Assembly: GCF_030269925.1 (NCBI RefSeq) | Contig: NC_085110.1 | Location: forward strand, 9,858,001-9,922,000 | Origin: Bombyx mori | Lineage: Eukaryota; Arthropoda; Insecta; Lepidoptera; Bombycidae | Reading direction: 5' to 3' | Length of the DNA stretch: 64,000 bases | In this document: in pieces, positions 22,601-37,600 of the stretch | Layout: every line of letters begins with the position of its first letter | Numbering within the stretch: the first letter of the stretch is position 1 | Notes under the pieces: model-generated | The model's input: only the letters and a program-made list of their open reading frames with translations | What the model was told of the DNA's origin: nothing | The model's database searches: none | Translations under genes and position numbers: made by a program

Positions 22601-25600
22601 CATGTAAGTATCCAGTGTTGCTGATATCAGAACATTACTTTAAAAAAAAATGTTTAGAAGTAATGTCACTTGTGTGTTAACATGGACATGCGTTTATGTC
22701 GTTTACTATCTACCAGCTTGGCACGGAGTACGCAAATAAAAAACACTTTTATCTGTCAAACTAGTAAATAACCAATCAGATACATACCTACTATGTGCAA
22801 TTGATTCTAAATTTTACTTACTAATGTCATTAAATTTTATTGAAACAACAAAGAAAACCTGATTTGCCCAACCTTGATTACTGTGCGCAAACAATTTACG
22901 TTTTAATTTCTCATGCTGAAACATTTGTTTGATGAGCTAAATGTGGTTATATTTTCGAGGGCCTTCGGCTCGACAACAAAGGGATACCTAATAAGATTTC
23001 CGTTCTGTAAAATTACTGCGTACGACGCCGGCACAAAGGCGCGTCAGTTTTTATTAACGTAATCTATAAACCGATGGTGGTTCTTGAAAAACAATTTGGG
23101 TTATTACGTAAATAAATCTAAATTATTATGTAACTCTGCTTCTTAGCCGATGATGTTTCAATTTATACGTTATTTGAAAATCAATAGCTTCGTTTCTTTG
23201 TTTCGTGTTATATGCATTGGCGGATCTTTTTATTTAAATTCGAACAGTTAATATTAGATGCTTCAAGACTGTTTTCTGGTATAATTTCTCGTGCTTACGA
23301 CTGAGCCGAGGCGTGAGTAGTTTCAACAGATGAAAGTATCTATTCATGTAAGATTTCGCGATGATCACAACGCAGTGTAGTTAATTTCGATTACAATATT
23401 TCATAAAATACTCCGTGAATCCTTTCATTCTGTTATGATTTCGATAATACATACATAATGAGATAATCATTATACAAAATCGTGATATACATTTTATTAT
23501 TCTAAGCCATACTAAAATGTGTATTATGTACACAAACAATTTTCACAAGCAATTTAGCATCTTTGAAATCGCATATTGTACCTGGATACTCGTAGAGATT
23601 ATGGCTTGTAATATAGAGTACAACGAGCTACATGTATAACCATTCCTATGTGCAACAAAGTGTGAATGCGTTCAATGAATATCGATAAATTAGTATTATA
23701 ATATATTTCAGACATTTCAACGGACTACCAGTCCGCGGTGAGGTAACGTTCTCTGCATATGCTGTATTTTTCTCTGGCCTCCTGCAACCAGTAGTTGGTT
23801 CACCAGCTAGAAAGGTAGCTGATATAAACGGACAAGTAGAAGTGACCTACGACCTCAAAACGGACCTTGATCTCGCAGAAGACGCAGCGAGGCCACTTGT
23901 AGTAGAAGCTATCTTAGAAGAAAAAGATACGTTGATAAAACAGAACATATCCTCAAGAATTCTACTGCTTAGAACTCCTTACAGACTGAAAGTTACGGCT
24001 CCGGAGTATTTCAAGCCCACACTGCCTTATATTGTTCAGGTTAGAGGAAAGCAATAATGTTACGTACAAAATTCAAACTACACAATAATAATAGCAATCC
24101 AAAAAAACGCAATTAAAGAGTTTCTTTATATAAAACCATTGAGATAGCTATAAGGAAAATATTCGGGATATAGGACATAATTCAACTGACGTGCGGGTAG
24201 ATCTCTTATTATACGAGATGGTGTGTGTTCGTCAACTACCTTTAACTTACATTGCGGGTTTAGAGTTAAACATAAAACTATATTGATTTTAGTTTATTAA
24301 TTTAGTATTTAACGTCCTTTTAGGCTACAAATTACTTATAACTAAGAGCATTTTCTTTCAGATTGAAGTGGTAGATACTTCGGGACATGCAATGGAGATA
24401 AACGATGAAGTAACAGTAGAGAGACTCTGGGACGATGGTGCCCCAGTTAATATTACAACATTGCCGCTTAAGAATGGCCTTGCTACTTACACTTTAATAT
24501 CCGATGCTGCGCATGTCAATTCTACACTTAATTTGGTGGTAAGAGAAATTGGCACATTCGTAAGAATTTGTCTCAGTGCGATTCGATATTTTTTAATTAT
24601 TTACTTGAAAAAATCTCGATATATTTGCTGTTTTTGGGTGTCACTAATTTATTGTATGGGGGTCCAAAAAACACTTATATGTACTCTGTGAAAGATGTTT
24701 TTTTTTTTTTATTGCCCTTGTAGGCACACGAACATACGGCCCACCTGATGGTGAGTGGTTACCGTCGCCCATGGACTTCAACAATGCCAGGGGCAGAGCC
24801 AAGCCGCTGCCGACCGTATAATACTCTCCACAAGCCTCGTTTGAAGAAGGACATGTCATAGATGTGTGTGAATGTGACTGAAAGAAGGGTGTGAGTGCAA
24901 ATATGACGTATGATAGACCTGAATAGAAAAAGAAGACAAGCATCGCCTCCATACAGTAAAAGGACTAGAGGAACTAGGTACTAGGACTAAGGACTATAGG
25001 ACATATAGGAAAAGGACCAGAAGAAGTAGGATGTCACTAATTTCACAAAATCTCAAAAGAGTTCTAGTTTGGTGACGTGATTGGAAGTATGTTAAAATGA
25101 CGATCATACGAAATCGATTAATTTACAGATAAAATACAAGGAGGTCACGGAAAGAGTAGTAAATGTCCAAAGGAATGATTATTCCGGAGGTCAGTTCCTG
25201 ACTCTCGAAATGCTAACAGCAGCGACGTCACCGGGAGGTGAAATGCGAGCCCGGGTTACTGCCACTGAACCAATGGATATCGTGCATTACGTCGTTATTG
25301 GACGAGGAGAAATCCTTCTGGCTAACACTTTAGAAGTTAGTAATTTTTTTTTATATTTTCTTAAGATCTTAGATTTTACTTGAAATAGGATAACGACCAA
25401 TAACTTCGTAACAAAATCTGAAATTTTATATTGTCAACAAAAACGGGTGACCCGTGGCCGTCTCCATTGTAAAGGCTATCGAAGCTCATGAACATAATTA
25501 ATCGGAAGCATAAATAAACTAGCTTTTGGTCAAATGGTACGACGTTAACAATAAAATACAGAAATCAACTTAAACAATTCCTTAGAGCACTTTTCATGGA

Positions 25601-28600
25601 TCATACCGCATCTACAACACACGAAGTACTAACTTTACCCTGTGCACTTAGAGGAATAAAAAACTGGATTCTTCTGTATTAAATCAATTGGTATTAAAGC
25701 AGCTCCTTGGAAGCTCAGGCCTGGAGACTAGATCGATTCACTTAGGACTGGTCCTTTGCAGAACCTTCCATACGAGATAATATGCATCAAATTAATCCTG
25801 ATTGGCCCAATCTTAGAGGAAAAACAACCTGTTGACATCGAATTGGACTAAAATCTATCAAAGAAAAATACTATTTATGATCAGTAATAATGGTATAAAA
25901 CTTCAATATTTTTTACTAGTTGAGTCCAGCCCGGCGTAGCGTGGATATCAAGGTGTCGGTAACGCCAGCCATGACGCCGGGGTGTGTGGTGCTCGCCTGG
26001 TACCCGCGTCTCGACGCCGCCACCAGCACGGTACTGTCTGCTGCCGTGTATGCTCCTCTGAACAACTTGCTACAACATAAGGTAATCAAGAGTTTCACTC
26101 GCAACCCTATTTTTCAATTGCGCAATCTAAGTATTGTATTATAGGGTCTTGGAGGATCCGTCGACTATAGTCTATTACCTCAAAATTACACACGCAAATA
26201 ATAATTATTATTATTAACCAGAAATATCTAAATTATTTAGTTCTAAGTAATCATTATTTGAAATCGAAAAACAAGGAAGTATAAAGTTTCGGCAAAAATA
26301 CCTCTTTATCTATCTAATTTTAGGTGGCTCTCTCCCCCCTTTCACCGTCTGGAGCGAATCTCAAGCCGAACAGCTTGACAGATTTACGCGTGACCGGAGA
26401 GCCCGGATCCCACGTCGCCATACTCGGTGAAGACACAAACGCTGTAGTAGCTGGACTTAGTGGAACGGACGGACGCGGCAACGGACTTGACATGTATACG
26501 GTGAGTGTTTGTAAAGACTGCATAAATTGTGGTTGCTGAGCTGGAAGGTCGTATATTTAATTCCCCAGATCGGGCAAGCTTCCGTATGATGGCCAAGCGT
26601 GTTTGCTCTTTTTCTACGTGTTTTAGTCTATAATAATAATAATAATACTTGATATACATGTTTTAGTCTATAATAACACTTACATACTTCTTCAAAAAGC
26701 TGCTATATTAAACACGTTCAGAATCGTATAAAAGTTTCTGCAATTAGATAATGAACCACATAATGCAATAGTAGAACACACTTAATTAACCAATCCCAAG
26801 AAACCGTGACATTTACTTGAGCGAGTCCGTAAATGTCACTAAAGTACTACCAGCGCAAGCTGAGAAAGTAAAAATTTAAATAAAAATAATAACAACTCAT
26901 AGCTACTGTATATTATTTGGCCAAAAGCCCGTACATACAGTTCTACCGGCTCTGTCGACAGACTGAACTGAGAGAGGGGAAACCTATGAACGTAATAATA
27001 ATAATATATATGTCTATATTTAAACTATAAAAGTATTCAGTAGTTTGGGGTCATGTGACTACGTTGTTTTATTCCTTAGGGAAGTGAAAGAGCTTACGAC
27101 CCGCCTGGTGTTAAGTAATTACTGAAGCTAATAATAGACATCAACCACATAAATTCCGTCATTCGCCTAATGCTGTGGCCTAATGACATGAGTTCTAATT
27201 CTCAGTTCTATAGCACATCAAATACATTAATGCTTCACGGCAGAAATAGGCAGGGTGATGTACTTACACATGTAGGCTCACAAGAAGCACTATCACGTGT
27301 AATATTGTCTGATTATTTATTTATTAGAAAACAAATGTCGACTTGAAATTTCAGATCGAACGAGAAGTAGAAAGCTTCAGCGGCCTAAAGCATTCAGTAT
27401 TTAAAAACGAAGACCACCTTCCCGGAATGGGTATAGATTTAGGAGGATACACGGCATCGGACGTATTCAAAGTGAGCCGAAATTGTTGTATTTCCCGTAT
27501 ATTTTCTGAAGAACATACCTATATAATTTCATATTTTCTCTCTTCTAGAACTCCGGACTTGTGATCTTAACCGACGGCGTTATTGTGCAAAATATCGACG
27601 GTGAGTAATCTCAAATTGTTTGTTTTAAACCATCATCCAGTTGCGTCAGTTTATGTTTTACTTGGTAATATTTTGTATAAGTGTTGTTTAAGTGACTCAC
27701 AACGTCGTTCCTAGTGGTACAATCTCATAACTTATATTTTAAAACGCTTTTTTCAGTATAATACTTTTTAATATTAAATAATGCTATAGATAAAGTATGT
27801 TTGCTACATGTTCTCCAATTTTGATTTTTAAATGATGTAAAATAGACACGTTGAAGCCTATTTTAAGTAGATACCACCGTTTTGGCCATTAAAGCCGCGA
27901 AGCGGTCTAGCGTTATTCTTTAAAGGGCACTAGTAGAACAGCCGTTACACTGTATAACTAAGACTTGGACCTCCTATCTCAAGTGTCATTCACTTCGTGA
28001 TGTGTACGGACTGGTGGTTATCAGTTCGTAGACGTAAACGCTCGCAGTTTACGTTATGGTTACGCTATCGACTATCTACAAAAAATATATTATAAAAAAA
28101 AAACACCTTTAAGAAAACCATTCCAAAACAAATTAATATGTATTAAAAATTATAAAAATAATTGCAAATCCTTCAATAATTAATATTACGATAATATAAT
28201 GTAGTTTTTTTTTTTTTTTGTAAATTAACTCGTTTTTCCCCTGACATTGTCAGAGCTCTTATTTAGGTTTTTGTAGATTTGTTACCATATTTATTAAGTT
28301 TACTTAGTTTTTTTTTTTATTTTTTTTTTTTCAAATTTTTCTTCCAAAATTACATACTTTCCAAATAGAACGAAATTTATTAAGTTAAACAATTATTTAA
28401 TACAACAGTTCCCCATGCTTACCAGGCCATATTATTCCTAATAAGGTGGAAGCATGGGTCAGGCTTCTTTATTCCGTTTTATTGTTCGTTCTGCTATTTT
28501 TGTTGCGTACTCCAGTAGGATGCCCCTTTCCTGTTTTTCTCGCATAATGTGGCTTATGCTATTAAGGCTCAGCCCCGTCCGCAGCTCCTGCTCCAACTCG

Positions 28601-31600
28601 CACCTCTCGGCCGCAAAAACAGGGCATTCCAGAAGTATGTGAGGGACAGACTCAATCGCGCTGGGCTCGCAGATGCACGATGGGCTCTGCTTACACTTAA
28701 ATCGGTGCAAGTATTCGGAGAACCCACCGTGCCCTGTCAATACTTGTGTTAGCATCCCCCGTGGTTTTATTTTGCGCACGATTCGGTATGCATCTCCAGC
28801 GTCTGGGAAAAACATTTTTGTGACCCCCGCGGTTTCTCCGCTTTCATACCTCCGGTTCCACTCAGCCAGCGACTCCAAACGGATCTGTCGCCTTACGAAT
28901 GAAACCGGGCAGAGGTCATAATCCGGCTTCGTTTTCCTTTTTAGAGCCGCTTCTTTGGCCAGGTGATCGGCGCGCTCATTCCCTTCCAGTCCAGCGTGTG
29001 CCTTTATCCAGAACAAGGATATATCTTTGCCCTGGGATAAAGCCATGTCGAGGTTCGCTCTGGCTTCCACTGCTAAGGCATGGAGGGCACTCTGGTTCGT
29101 GACTGTCTGTAGTGCGGCCTTTGAGTCACTATAGATGCCAAAAGTTCCCTCCCTGCGCCGCAGTATCTGCCTGGTGGCTACGCATATTGCCAGGAGTTCC
29201 GCCTGGTAGACAGTACAGCAAGATGGCAGACTAAGTTTCGAGGACTTGATCTCGGCCTCCCTATCCCAAAGGGAGAGTGCCGCTCCGACTTTGCCCTCGA
29301 TTCTGCTGCCGTCTGTAAAGAATCGTACATCTTGGCTGTTGTGGGTTTCCACATGTGACTGGTCCACCAAGCTCACGAACTCCATGGTTATATGTTTCGC
29401 CGGGTGCGGCGTGTCTACGAACGCCACCACCCGTTCCACCTCACGGCCGGCCAGCGATGTCACCCCCTTCTTCATATCGTACAGTGCGGCTGCTTCTTGT
29501 ATCCGGAGATCGAGAGGAGTATCCCCGCCAGCACAAGTGCCGAATGCAGTGAAACGGTGCGGTAGGACCCGCATAGCTTTTGAGCGAACCCTCGCTGGAA
29601 CGAGTTCAAGTGCTTCTGCACTCCGACCTTCCTAGCTGCCGGCGCCCAGGCGCTGGCTGCATACAAAATCACCGGCTCCACCACCGCCGTGTAAATACTG
29701 CGAATCACCTCGGGGTGTAATATAATGTAGTTACAATTATTGTTATTTTTGGAATCGATGTCAGTCAAGGTACATAGATTTGTAACTATATACGTATGTA
29801 GTTTAGTTATAGGTGACATGTGCTTGTGTCGCACGTGCGACTTGACGAGGCTAAAGCTTGGCCATGACAGCATAAAAAAGGAAAAAACAATCTAATTGAG
29901 AACCTCCTCCTTTTTTAAGTCGGTCAAAAAGATGCTTAAGGCACATACTATTACTACGGACGAGTTTAAGGCACGTAGTAACCAAGGTCGTGTACCTTTG
30001 TAACTTTGTAATAAATAGTTTAAGGTTACTCTTGTCCTTTAATTTTTTTCTTTAACTGATACTTTACAGAACTATTTATTTAAGGGTAATTATAGATAAA
30101 TAAGGCTAATAATATCGTTATTTAAAAAAAACTTCGGTATCAATGATACATGACTATTCCATTCCTTATGAACTGGCGGAGGAGGACAAATATTTTTAAG
30201 TGCGACTTTCAAATAGTTCATTTTGTTAAAGTACAATCTGTGATGGGATCGCGACTACTACGATGAGATTACAGGCTTAAAAGTAAGATTCGAAGCCCGG
30301 CAAACAACCGAAGTCCATAGGCGACGGCAACTACTCACCGTCAGATGAGCCGTATACTCGTCTGCCTACAAGAGCAATAAAAAAATGTACAGCACTAATG
30401 TCATATTCCGATGCCCTTAGTACATTGCAGACTGAACGGCTCTGCCCCTGGCATTGCTGAAGTTCATGGGCGACGGTAACCACTCACCATCAGGTGGGCC
30501 GTATGCTCGTCTGCCTACAAGGGCAATAAAAAAAAATTTAATGTACTCAGCGTCAGCATAACACAACATTGTTGACTTGTTTACTTTTTCAGATAATATA
30601 CCATCGGATTCTAATGTAGAGACTGGTACGAGGGCTCCACTAGCGGGACCGTACGCTTTCAGCCGCCTCCCCCCTCCCCCCTCCCCGCGGTACTACCTCA
30701 CCGTCACACCGCAACCCACTTGGGCAGCCACCAACTTTACTATTGGGTAAGGATTATGTCCCTATAAAAAAGAGCTCTTCGAACTTAACAAACTGTGCAT
30801 GTGCGTTCCAATTTGAAAGATACGTGTTAAAAGTATACTGATGGAATTTCTTATCCCAACGTCTTTGTTCTATTTATTATTCTCGTATGGCTCATTTTAC
30901 ATTTCTATTGGTTGTAAGGAAATTTTGTTTTAAAGAATTTTAAATTAGGAAATTGAATTTGGAAATTGTTTTGAAAATGGAATTGAATTTGAATTTGGAA
31001 ATGAGGAAATTTATGAAATTTTGTTTTGTAACAAGGAAATTTTATTTCTTAGTAATGATGGACAAGGCACGAAAGAGCGCTGGACTCCAACATCGCCAGG
31101 AGAATATGTGGTAGGAGCGTTCGCCGTTCATCCCACCCTAGGACTGGGGGTTGCCGAACCACAGAGATTCACCACGTCCGTTCCGTTATCCATTACCGCG
31201 GAGCTCCCTGCAAGCTTACAGAAAGGAGAAACAGTGGCCGCAGTCGTCATACTGAAAACGTCACTGGCCGTGGACACTTCCGTTGAAGTCACTTTCTACA
31301 ACAGCGACCAATACTTCGAATTCGAGCCTTTGGACAACGACGTCGACTCTGCGAAAAGTAAGCTTAGTTTTGAATCTTTCACGACGGCTTAATGAAATTG
31401 TTCGAAACAATGGGTTAAAATATAACGCCATATGTCATAATAAAACTGCTTGGCTGCAGTAAAGTGTGTCAGTGTGGTGGCCCATAATAATGGCATCTCC
31501 CTATTACTTCCCGCGGGTGTTCGAAAAGGCTACTAAGGGGGATTCACTGGAGAAATAATAAGTGCATTCTTGAAGTCATTCGTATACGTGCACGTAGGAA

Positions 31601-34600
31601 AAAATTCTGAAGTTAAAAACAATGTTCGCCCGATGTGAGAATCGAACCCACGACACTGAACGCTATAGTCAGGGTCGTTAGCTACTGCACCACCAACTCA
31701 GTCGAATTGAGAGCCTCTTCTTTTTTTAAATCTCTATTTATAAAAATGAATTGCTGTTCGTTAGTCTCGCTAAAACTCGAGAACGGCTGAACCGATTTGT
31801 TGTCCCGTCGGACGGATTCCTTCTGTTTGTTTTAAGTTAATTTTATACAAAAGTTTAGGTCTTTTATTTATCAATTGAGGCAGTACGAAGTCTGCCGGGT
31901 CAGCTAGTCAGTTAATAAAAAAGATAGCTGCGTTATAGTAAGTTATGTGTCAGAGATCGAGTTGTTCCGTCGCGAGCGGGTGACGGTGCCGGCGCGCGGC
32001 TCGGTGAGCACCGCCTTCCTTGTACGCGCCGTCCGCATCGGGGACGCTCCCATCATCGTCGAGGCCACCGGGAACGGGGTCTCGGACTCGCTCTTCAGGA
32101 CCATCCATGTTAAAGTATGCCATACATGTATAACATTTGTTAAGTAATGTTAGCGGTGCTCGGAAGTCGACGAATATCGTTTAGGTATACGTTGCGTGAC
32201 GTAATAGCGTGTATTTGCGAGAACCAGAGCTAGCCACGCCCTGTTCTTTCCAAATTCATGTCACAATTTCAATATTTTTTCCTATGCTTAAATCGGTTTT
32301 TTTATTGCTTAGATGAGTGGACGAGCTCACAGCCCACCTGGTGTTAAGTGGTTACCGGAGCCCATAGACATCTACAACGTAAATACGCCACCCACCTTGA
32401 GATATAAGTTCTAAGGTCTCAGTAAAGTTACAACGGCTGCCCCACCCTTCAAACCGAAACGCATTATTGCTTCACGTCAGAAATAGGCAGGGCCGTGATT
32501 CGTACCCGTGCGGACTCACAAGACGTCCTACCACCAGCAATTGAATTTGGAATATTAAGATGATTGAACTCGAGATAGATAATCGAATTTTATAAATGCC
32601 TATAAAATTAAGCACGCTTTCAAATTATGGTCTGTGTGCCAGGATGGATACGAAGAGGAGGTGTGGAAGTGGAGTCTGATCGACGCGCGGCGCGGCGTGG
32701 GTCGTGCGAATATATCGCTGGAGGCTGCGGCGGGCGTGCGCGTTAGCAGTGTGTCGCTGCAGACGGCTGGCGACATGTTGGCGAGCGCGTTACACGCCGC
32801 GCGCACGCCGCCGTCGCCCGCCGCCGACCCGCCACAAGCGGCGCGTCCTCTCGCGCTCGCGTGCGTGTTACTCGACTATCTACAGGTGAACGACATCAAC
32901 ATCTATTACTGAGTGCAAAGCTACCGTACATAAAAACTATAACAGATGACAGGCACCTACATTTCAGGTCTGCAATAACTTAAAAAATATTGCATTAGTA
33001 TAGTCCGATGAATCTTTAATTAATGATCTCGTGTAGCACTCGTTTATAAGTGACGGCGAGCACATCTCATTTGAGTTATCTTAACGAATTTGTTAGTATA
33101 AATATACGTGGTTTTCATTAGGCTACTGGGCAGGAAGAACCAGGACTTATACAAGAAATGCGAGCTCTAGCATCAATTGGATACCAGCGTTTGATGGCGT
33201 ATCGTCGAGCCGATGGATCATTTGCATCAGAAACCGATAGCGAGGCCGTAGGTGACCCGTGGTCAGTATGCACAAAAATATAAAAAAAATTATGCTTGCT
33301 TCAGTTGGTAGATCTAGAGCTTAAAAAGTGGAAATCAAGCCTGGTTCCTATTTAAAAAAATGTATCTGTGATGAAAATCTAATAGAGATGGGTTGGTCTA
33401 ATGATAGTTAGTCCTGGCTGAGCTCCTGCTCGTCCACCTGTCCTGGTGAAACTGGAAAGGCCTCGAGCCACCAGTAATTCCTGAATCCCAAAAAAAATAC
33501 ATTTTTTGCAACGAGTTTTATGGAGTACGTGTTTAGTTACATATAAGACGTAGTAAATAAAAGTTAAATGTTATGATTTAGGATGACAGCTGTGTCATTA
33601 CGGTGGTTGTCTCGGTGCGGGAAGTACGTGGAGGCATCAAGCAGCGCAAGCGCGGGCGCGGCTCGGTGGCTGGCGGCCGCGCAGGAACAGGACGGCTCCT
33701 GGACTACACCCACCTCTACACCTAACGACCCTCGGGCACAGACCACCCTGCCACTCACTGCACACGCACTACTCGCTCTACAGCAAACGAAGGCATCTAG
33801 ATTCATACTTACCATTTCTTCAATTCATAACTGATGATTGATCAATGATTGAATCAGTATTTTAAACAGTACTAGCCATACTCGCCCGCTTCGCTGGGCA
33901 TTTAAAATTAACATTATTATTTACTAGCTGACCCGGCAGACTTCGTAGTGCCTCAATCGGTAAATAAAAGACCTAAACTTTTGTATAAAATAAACTTAAA
34001 ACAAACAAAAGGAATCCGGTTGATAGGGGACACAATGTTATTTTTATTTAATTCCGAGCATTTTCATACTTATCTATCTTTTAAGCCTTCTCTGGACTTC
34101 CACAAGTAATTCAAGACCAAAATTAGCCAAATCGGTCCAGCCGTTCTCGAGTTTTAGCGAGACTAACGAACAGCAATTCATTTTTATATATATTTTTATA
34201 GATATATTGATTGTCATTGTAATTAGGGAGTCCAACGCTCATATAAATATTAGCCTATCCATTAAGTACATGTATTTTCTACATGGATATCAAGTTTCAA
34301 GTTAATCAAATGCATGGTTCAGTAGTTATAACGGAACATCCGTAAAAACCACTGTAGATTTATATATTAGTACTAGCTGACCCGGCAAACGTTGTGTTGC
34401 CTTAAATAAGATTGCTAGGGAAATTCTACTGTAAAAAAAAACCTCATTTAACCACATAATACTTCATTATATACAAAAAAAAATATCCAAAAAATTAAAA
34501 TTAAAAATAAATGTTTGGGGTGGACGGACAACCCTTTTCACTTAGGTATGAAAAATAGATAGTAGCCGATTCTCAGACCTACTGAACATACTATTGATAC

Positions 34601-37600
34601 ACAAATAAAACCAAAAAAAACATGGCTGAATAATGTATAGTATTGTATAGCTCTCAAATATAATAATATTAAGTGTATAATTTATGATGTATAGTGAGTA
34701 AGTAAGACAGGGACTTTTTGGCGGGAACGCGAGGAGTGAAGTTGTGTGATGTGTTTTATTTTGTCTATTTAGTGTTTCTTCGGGTTTAAATGTGTAATAA
34801 TGGTGGTTTATTAACTGTTTAATATCTGTGAAAGTGCACAAATGTGGGAAAATGAAACAAAGCCGCTGGACGTAACTTCTCGGGATCCTCCAAAAAGTCC
34901 CCTCAAAAAAAGTAAATGACCACCATTTTCTGAGATTATATTTCATCTCATTTCATTTCATTTAATTTCATCCTAGTTGATTAATGTCTCAAATTAATCA
35001 TCTTCATATCATTTCACTTCATAATATCATTTTTCATAAAAATATGAATATAAATTAAAATAAGACATGACTTAAAGGTCTCAGTTACCAGGTCATAAAA
35101 TCCCATAAAAAAAAAGTAAGACAGGAGACCGGCTTTGTCCTCATCCCTACTACGTGATGTTTGCTGGATGAATGGTGGCATCAGACGGGGATAGCTGATC
35201 GATTGATAGTTGATCAGTAGTCAACCGGCGAGGGCGGGAGATCAAATTCAATTTAAAAAAAATCATAATTAAAGGAACTTGAAATTATAAACTCTGAATA
35301 AGAATTTGTCGTACTACAATTATAATATTTGATTGCCATCTTGCAACCTTATTGTGGATCTGTGCATAGAATAAAAAAAATATTAATCGGGATGGGAAAA
35401 TAGGGGTTGATCGTATAAGAGTGAAAATTGAGAGTAATATGATTTTTTTATTTTAAGTCATGACAAAACAAAATAAAAAACTTGCCAAAAAAATTAAAGT
35501 TTATAATTAACAAATAAAAAATAGGGGTTGATCATAGAGGGATGAAAAATTGAGAGTAACATCCGATTTTTTATTTTAATTCATGACAAAATAAAAATAA
35601 AAATGAAAATCTTGCCAAAAAAATTAAAGTTTATAATTAACAAATAAAAAATAGGGGTTGATCGTAGAGGGGTGAAAATTTCAGAGTAATATGAATTTTT
35701 TTATTCTACGTCATGACAAAATAAAAACAAAATTCTCGCAAAAAATTTTAAAGTTTTTAATTAGCAAATCAAAAATAAGGGTTGATCGTAGAGGGGTGAA
35801 AATTTAGGGTTGTATGTATTTTTGTATGCTGTATCATAAAAAAATAAAAACAAAATTTTTTGTCTAAAAAATAACAAATAAAATTTAGGGGTGGACCACC
35901 CTTAACATTTAGGGGGATGAAAAATAGATAGTAGCCGATTCTCAACCCTGACCGATATGCATGCTAAGATTCACTAAAATCGGTCGAGCCGTTTCGGAGG
36001 AGTATGGCAACGAAAACTGTGACACGAGAATTTTATATATTAGACTAGCTGACCCGGCAAACGTTGTGTTGCCTTAAATAAGATTGCTAGGGAAATTCTA
36101 CTGTAAAAAAAAACCTCATTTAACCACATAATACTTCATTATATACAAAAAAAAATATCCAAAAAATTAAAATTAAAAATAAATGTTTGGGGTGGACGGA
36201 CAACCCTTTTCACTTAGGTATGAAAAATAGATAGTAGCCGATTCTCAGACCTACTGAACATACTATTGATACACAAATAAAACCAAAAAAAACATGGCTG
36301 AATAATGTATAGTATTGTATAGCTCTCAAATATAATAATATTAAGTGTATAATTTATGATGTATAGTGAGTAAGTAAGACAGGGACTTTTTGGCGGGAAC
36401 GCGAGGAGTGAAGTTGTGTGATGTGTTTTATTTTGTCTATTTAGTGTTTCTTCGGGTTTAAATGTGTAATAATGGTGGTTTATTAACTGTTTAATATCTG
36501 TGAAAGTGCACAAATGTGGGAAAATGAAACAAAGCCGCTGGACGTAACTTCTCGGGATCCTCCAAAAAGTCCCCTCAAAAAAAGTAAATGACCACCATTT
36601 TCTGAGATTATATTTCATCTCATTTCATTTCATTTAATTTCATCCTAGTTGATTAATGTCTCAAATTAATCATCTTCATATCATTTCACTTCATAATATC
36701 ATTTTTCATAAAAATATGAATATAAATTAAAATAAGACATGACTTAAAGGTCTCAGTTACCAGGTCATAAAATCCCATAAAAAAAAAGTAAGACAGGAGA
36801 CCGGCTTTGTCCTCATCCCTACTACGTGATGTTTGCTGGATGAATGGTGGCATCAGACGGGGATAGCTGATCGATTGATAGTTGATCAGTAGTCAACCGG
36901 CGAGGGCGGGAGATCAAATTCAATTTAAAAAAAATCATAATTAAAGGAACTTGAAATTATAAACTCTGAATAAGAATTTGTCGTACTACAATTATAATAT
37001 TTGATTGCCATCTTGCAACCTTATTGTGGATCTGTGCATAGAATAAAAAAAATATTAATCGGGATGGGAAAATAGGGGTTGATCGTATAAGAGTGAAAAT
37101 TGAGAGTAATATGATTTTTTTATTTTAAGTCATGACAAAACAAAATAAAAAACTTGCCAAAAAAATTAAAGTTTATAATTAACAAATAAAAAATAGGGGT
37201 TGATCATAGAGGGATGAAAAATTGAGAGTAACATCCGATTTTTTATTTTAATTCATGACAAAATAAAAATAAAAATGAAAATCTTGCCAAAAAAATTAAA
37301 GTTTATAATTAACAAATAAAAAATAGGGGTTGATCGTAGAGGGGTGAAAATTTCAGAGTAATATGAATTTTTTTATTCTACGTCATGACAAAATAAAAAC
37401 AAAATTCTCGCAAAAAATTTTAAAGTTTTTAATTAGCAAATCAAAAATAAGGGTTGATCGTAGAGGGGTGAAAATTTAGGGTTGTATGTATTTTTGTATG
37501 CTGTATCATAAAAAAATAAAAACAAAATTTTTTGTCTAAAAAATAACAAATAAAATTTAGGGGTGGACCACCCTTAACATTTAGGGGGATGAAAAATAGA

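Noticed and set aside
34542..34946. 134-codon ORF on the minus strand, repeated at 36214-36618
   Set aside because: Both copies lie inside the tandem Helitron, have low-complexity AT-rich composition and no recognisable domain; identity reflects the duplication and not coding constraint.
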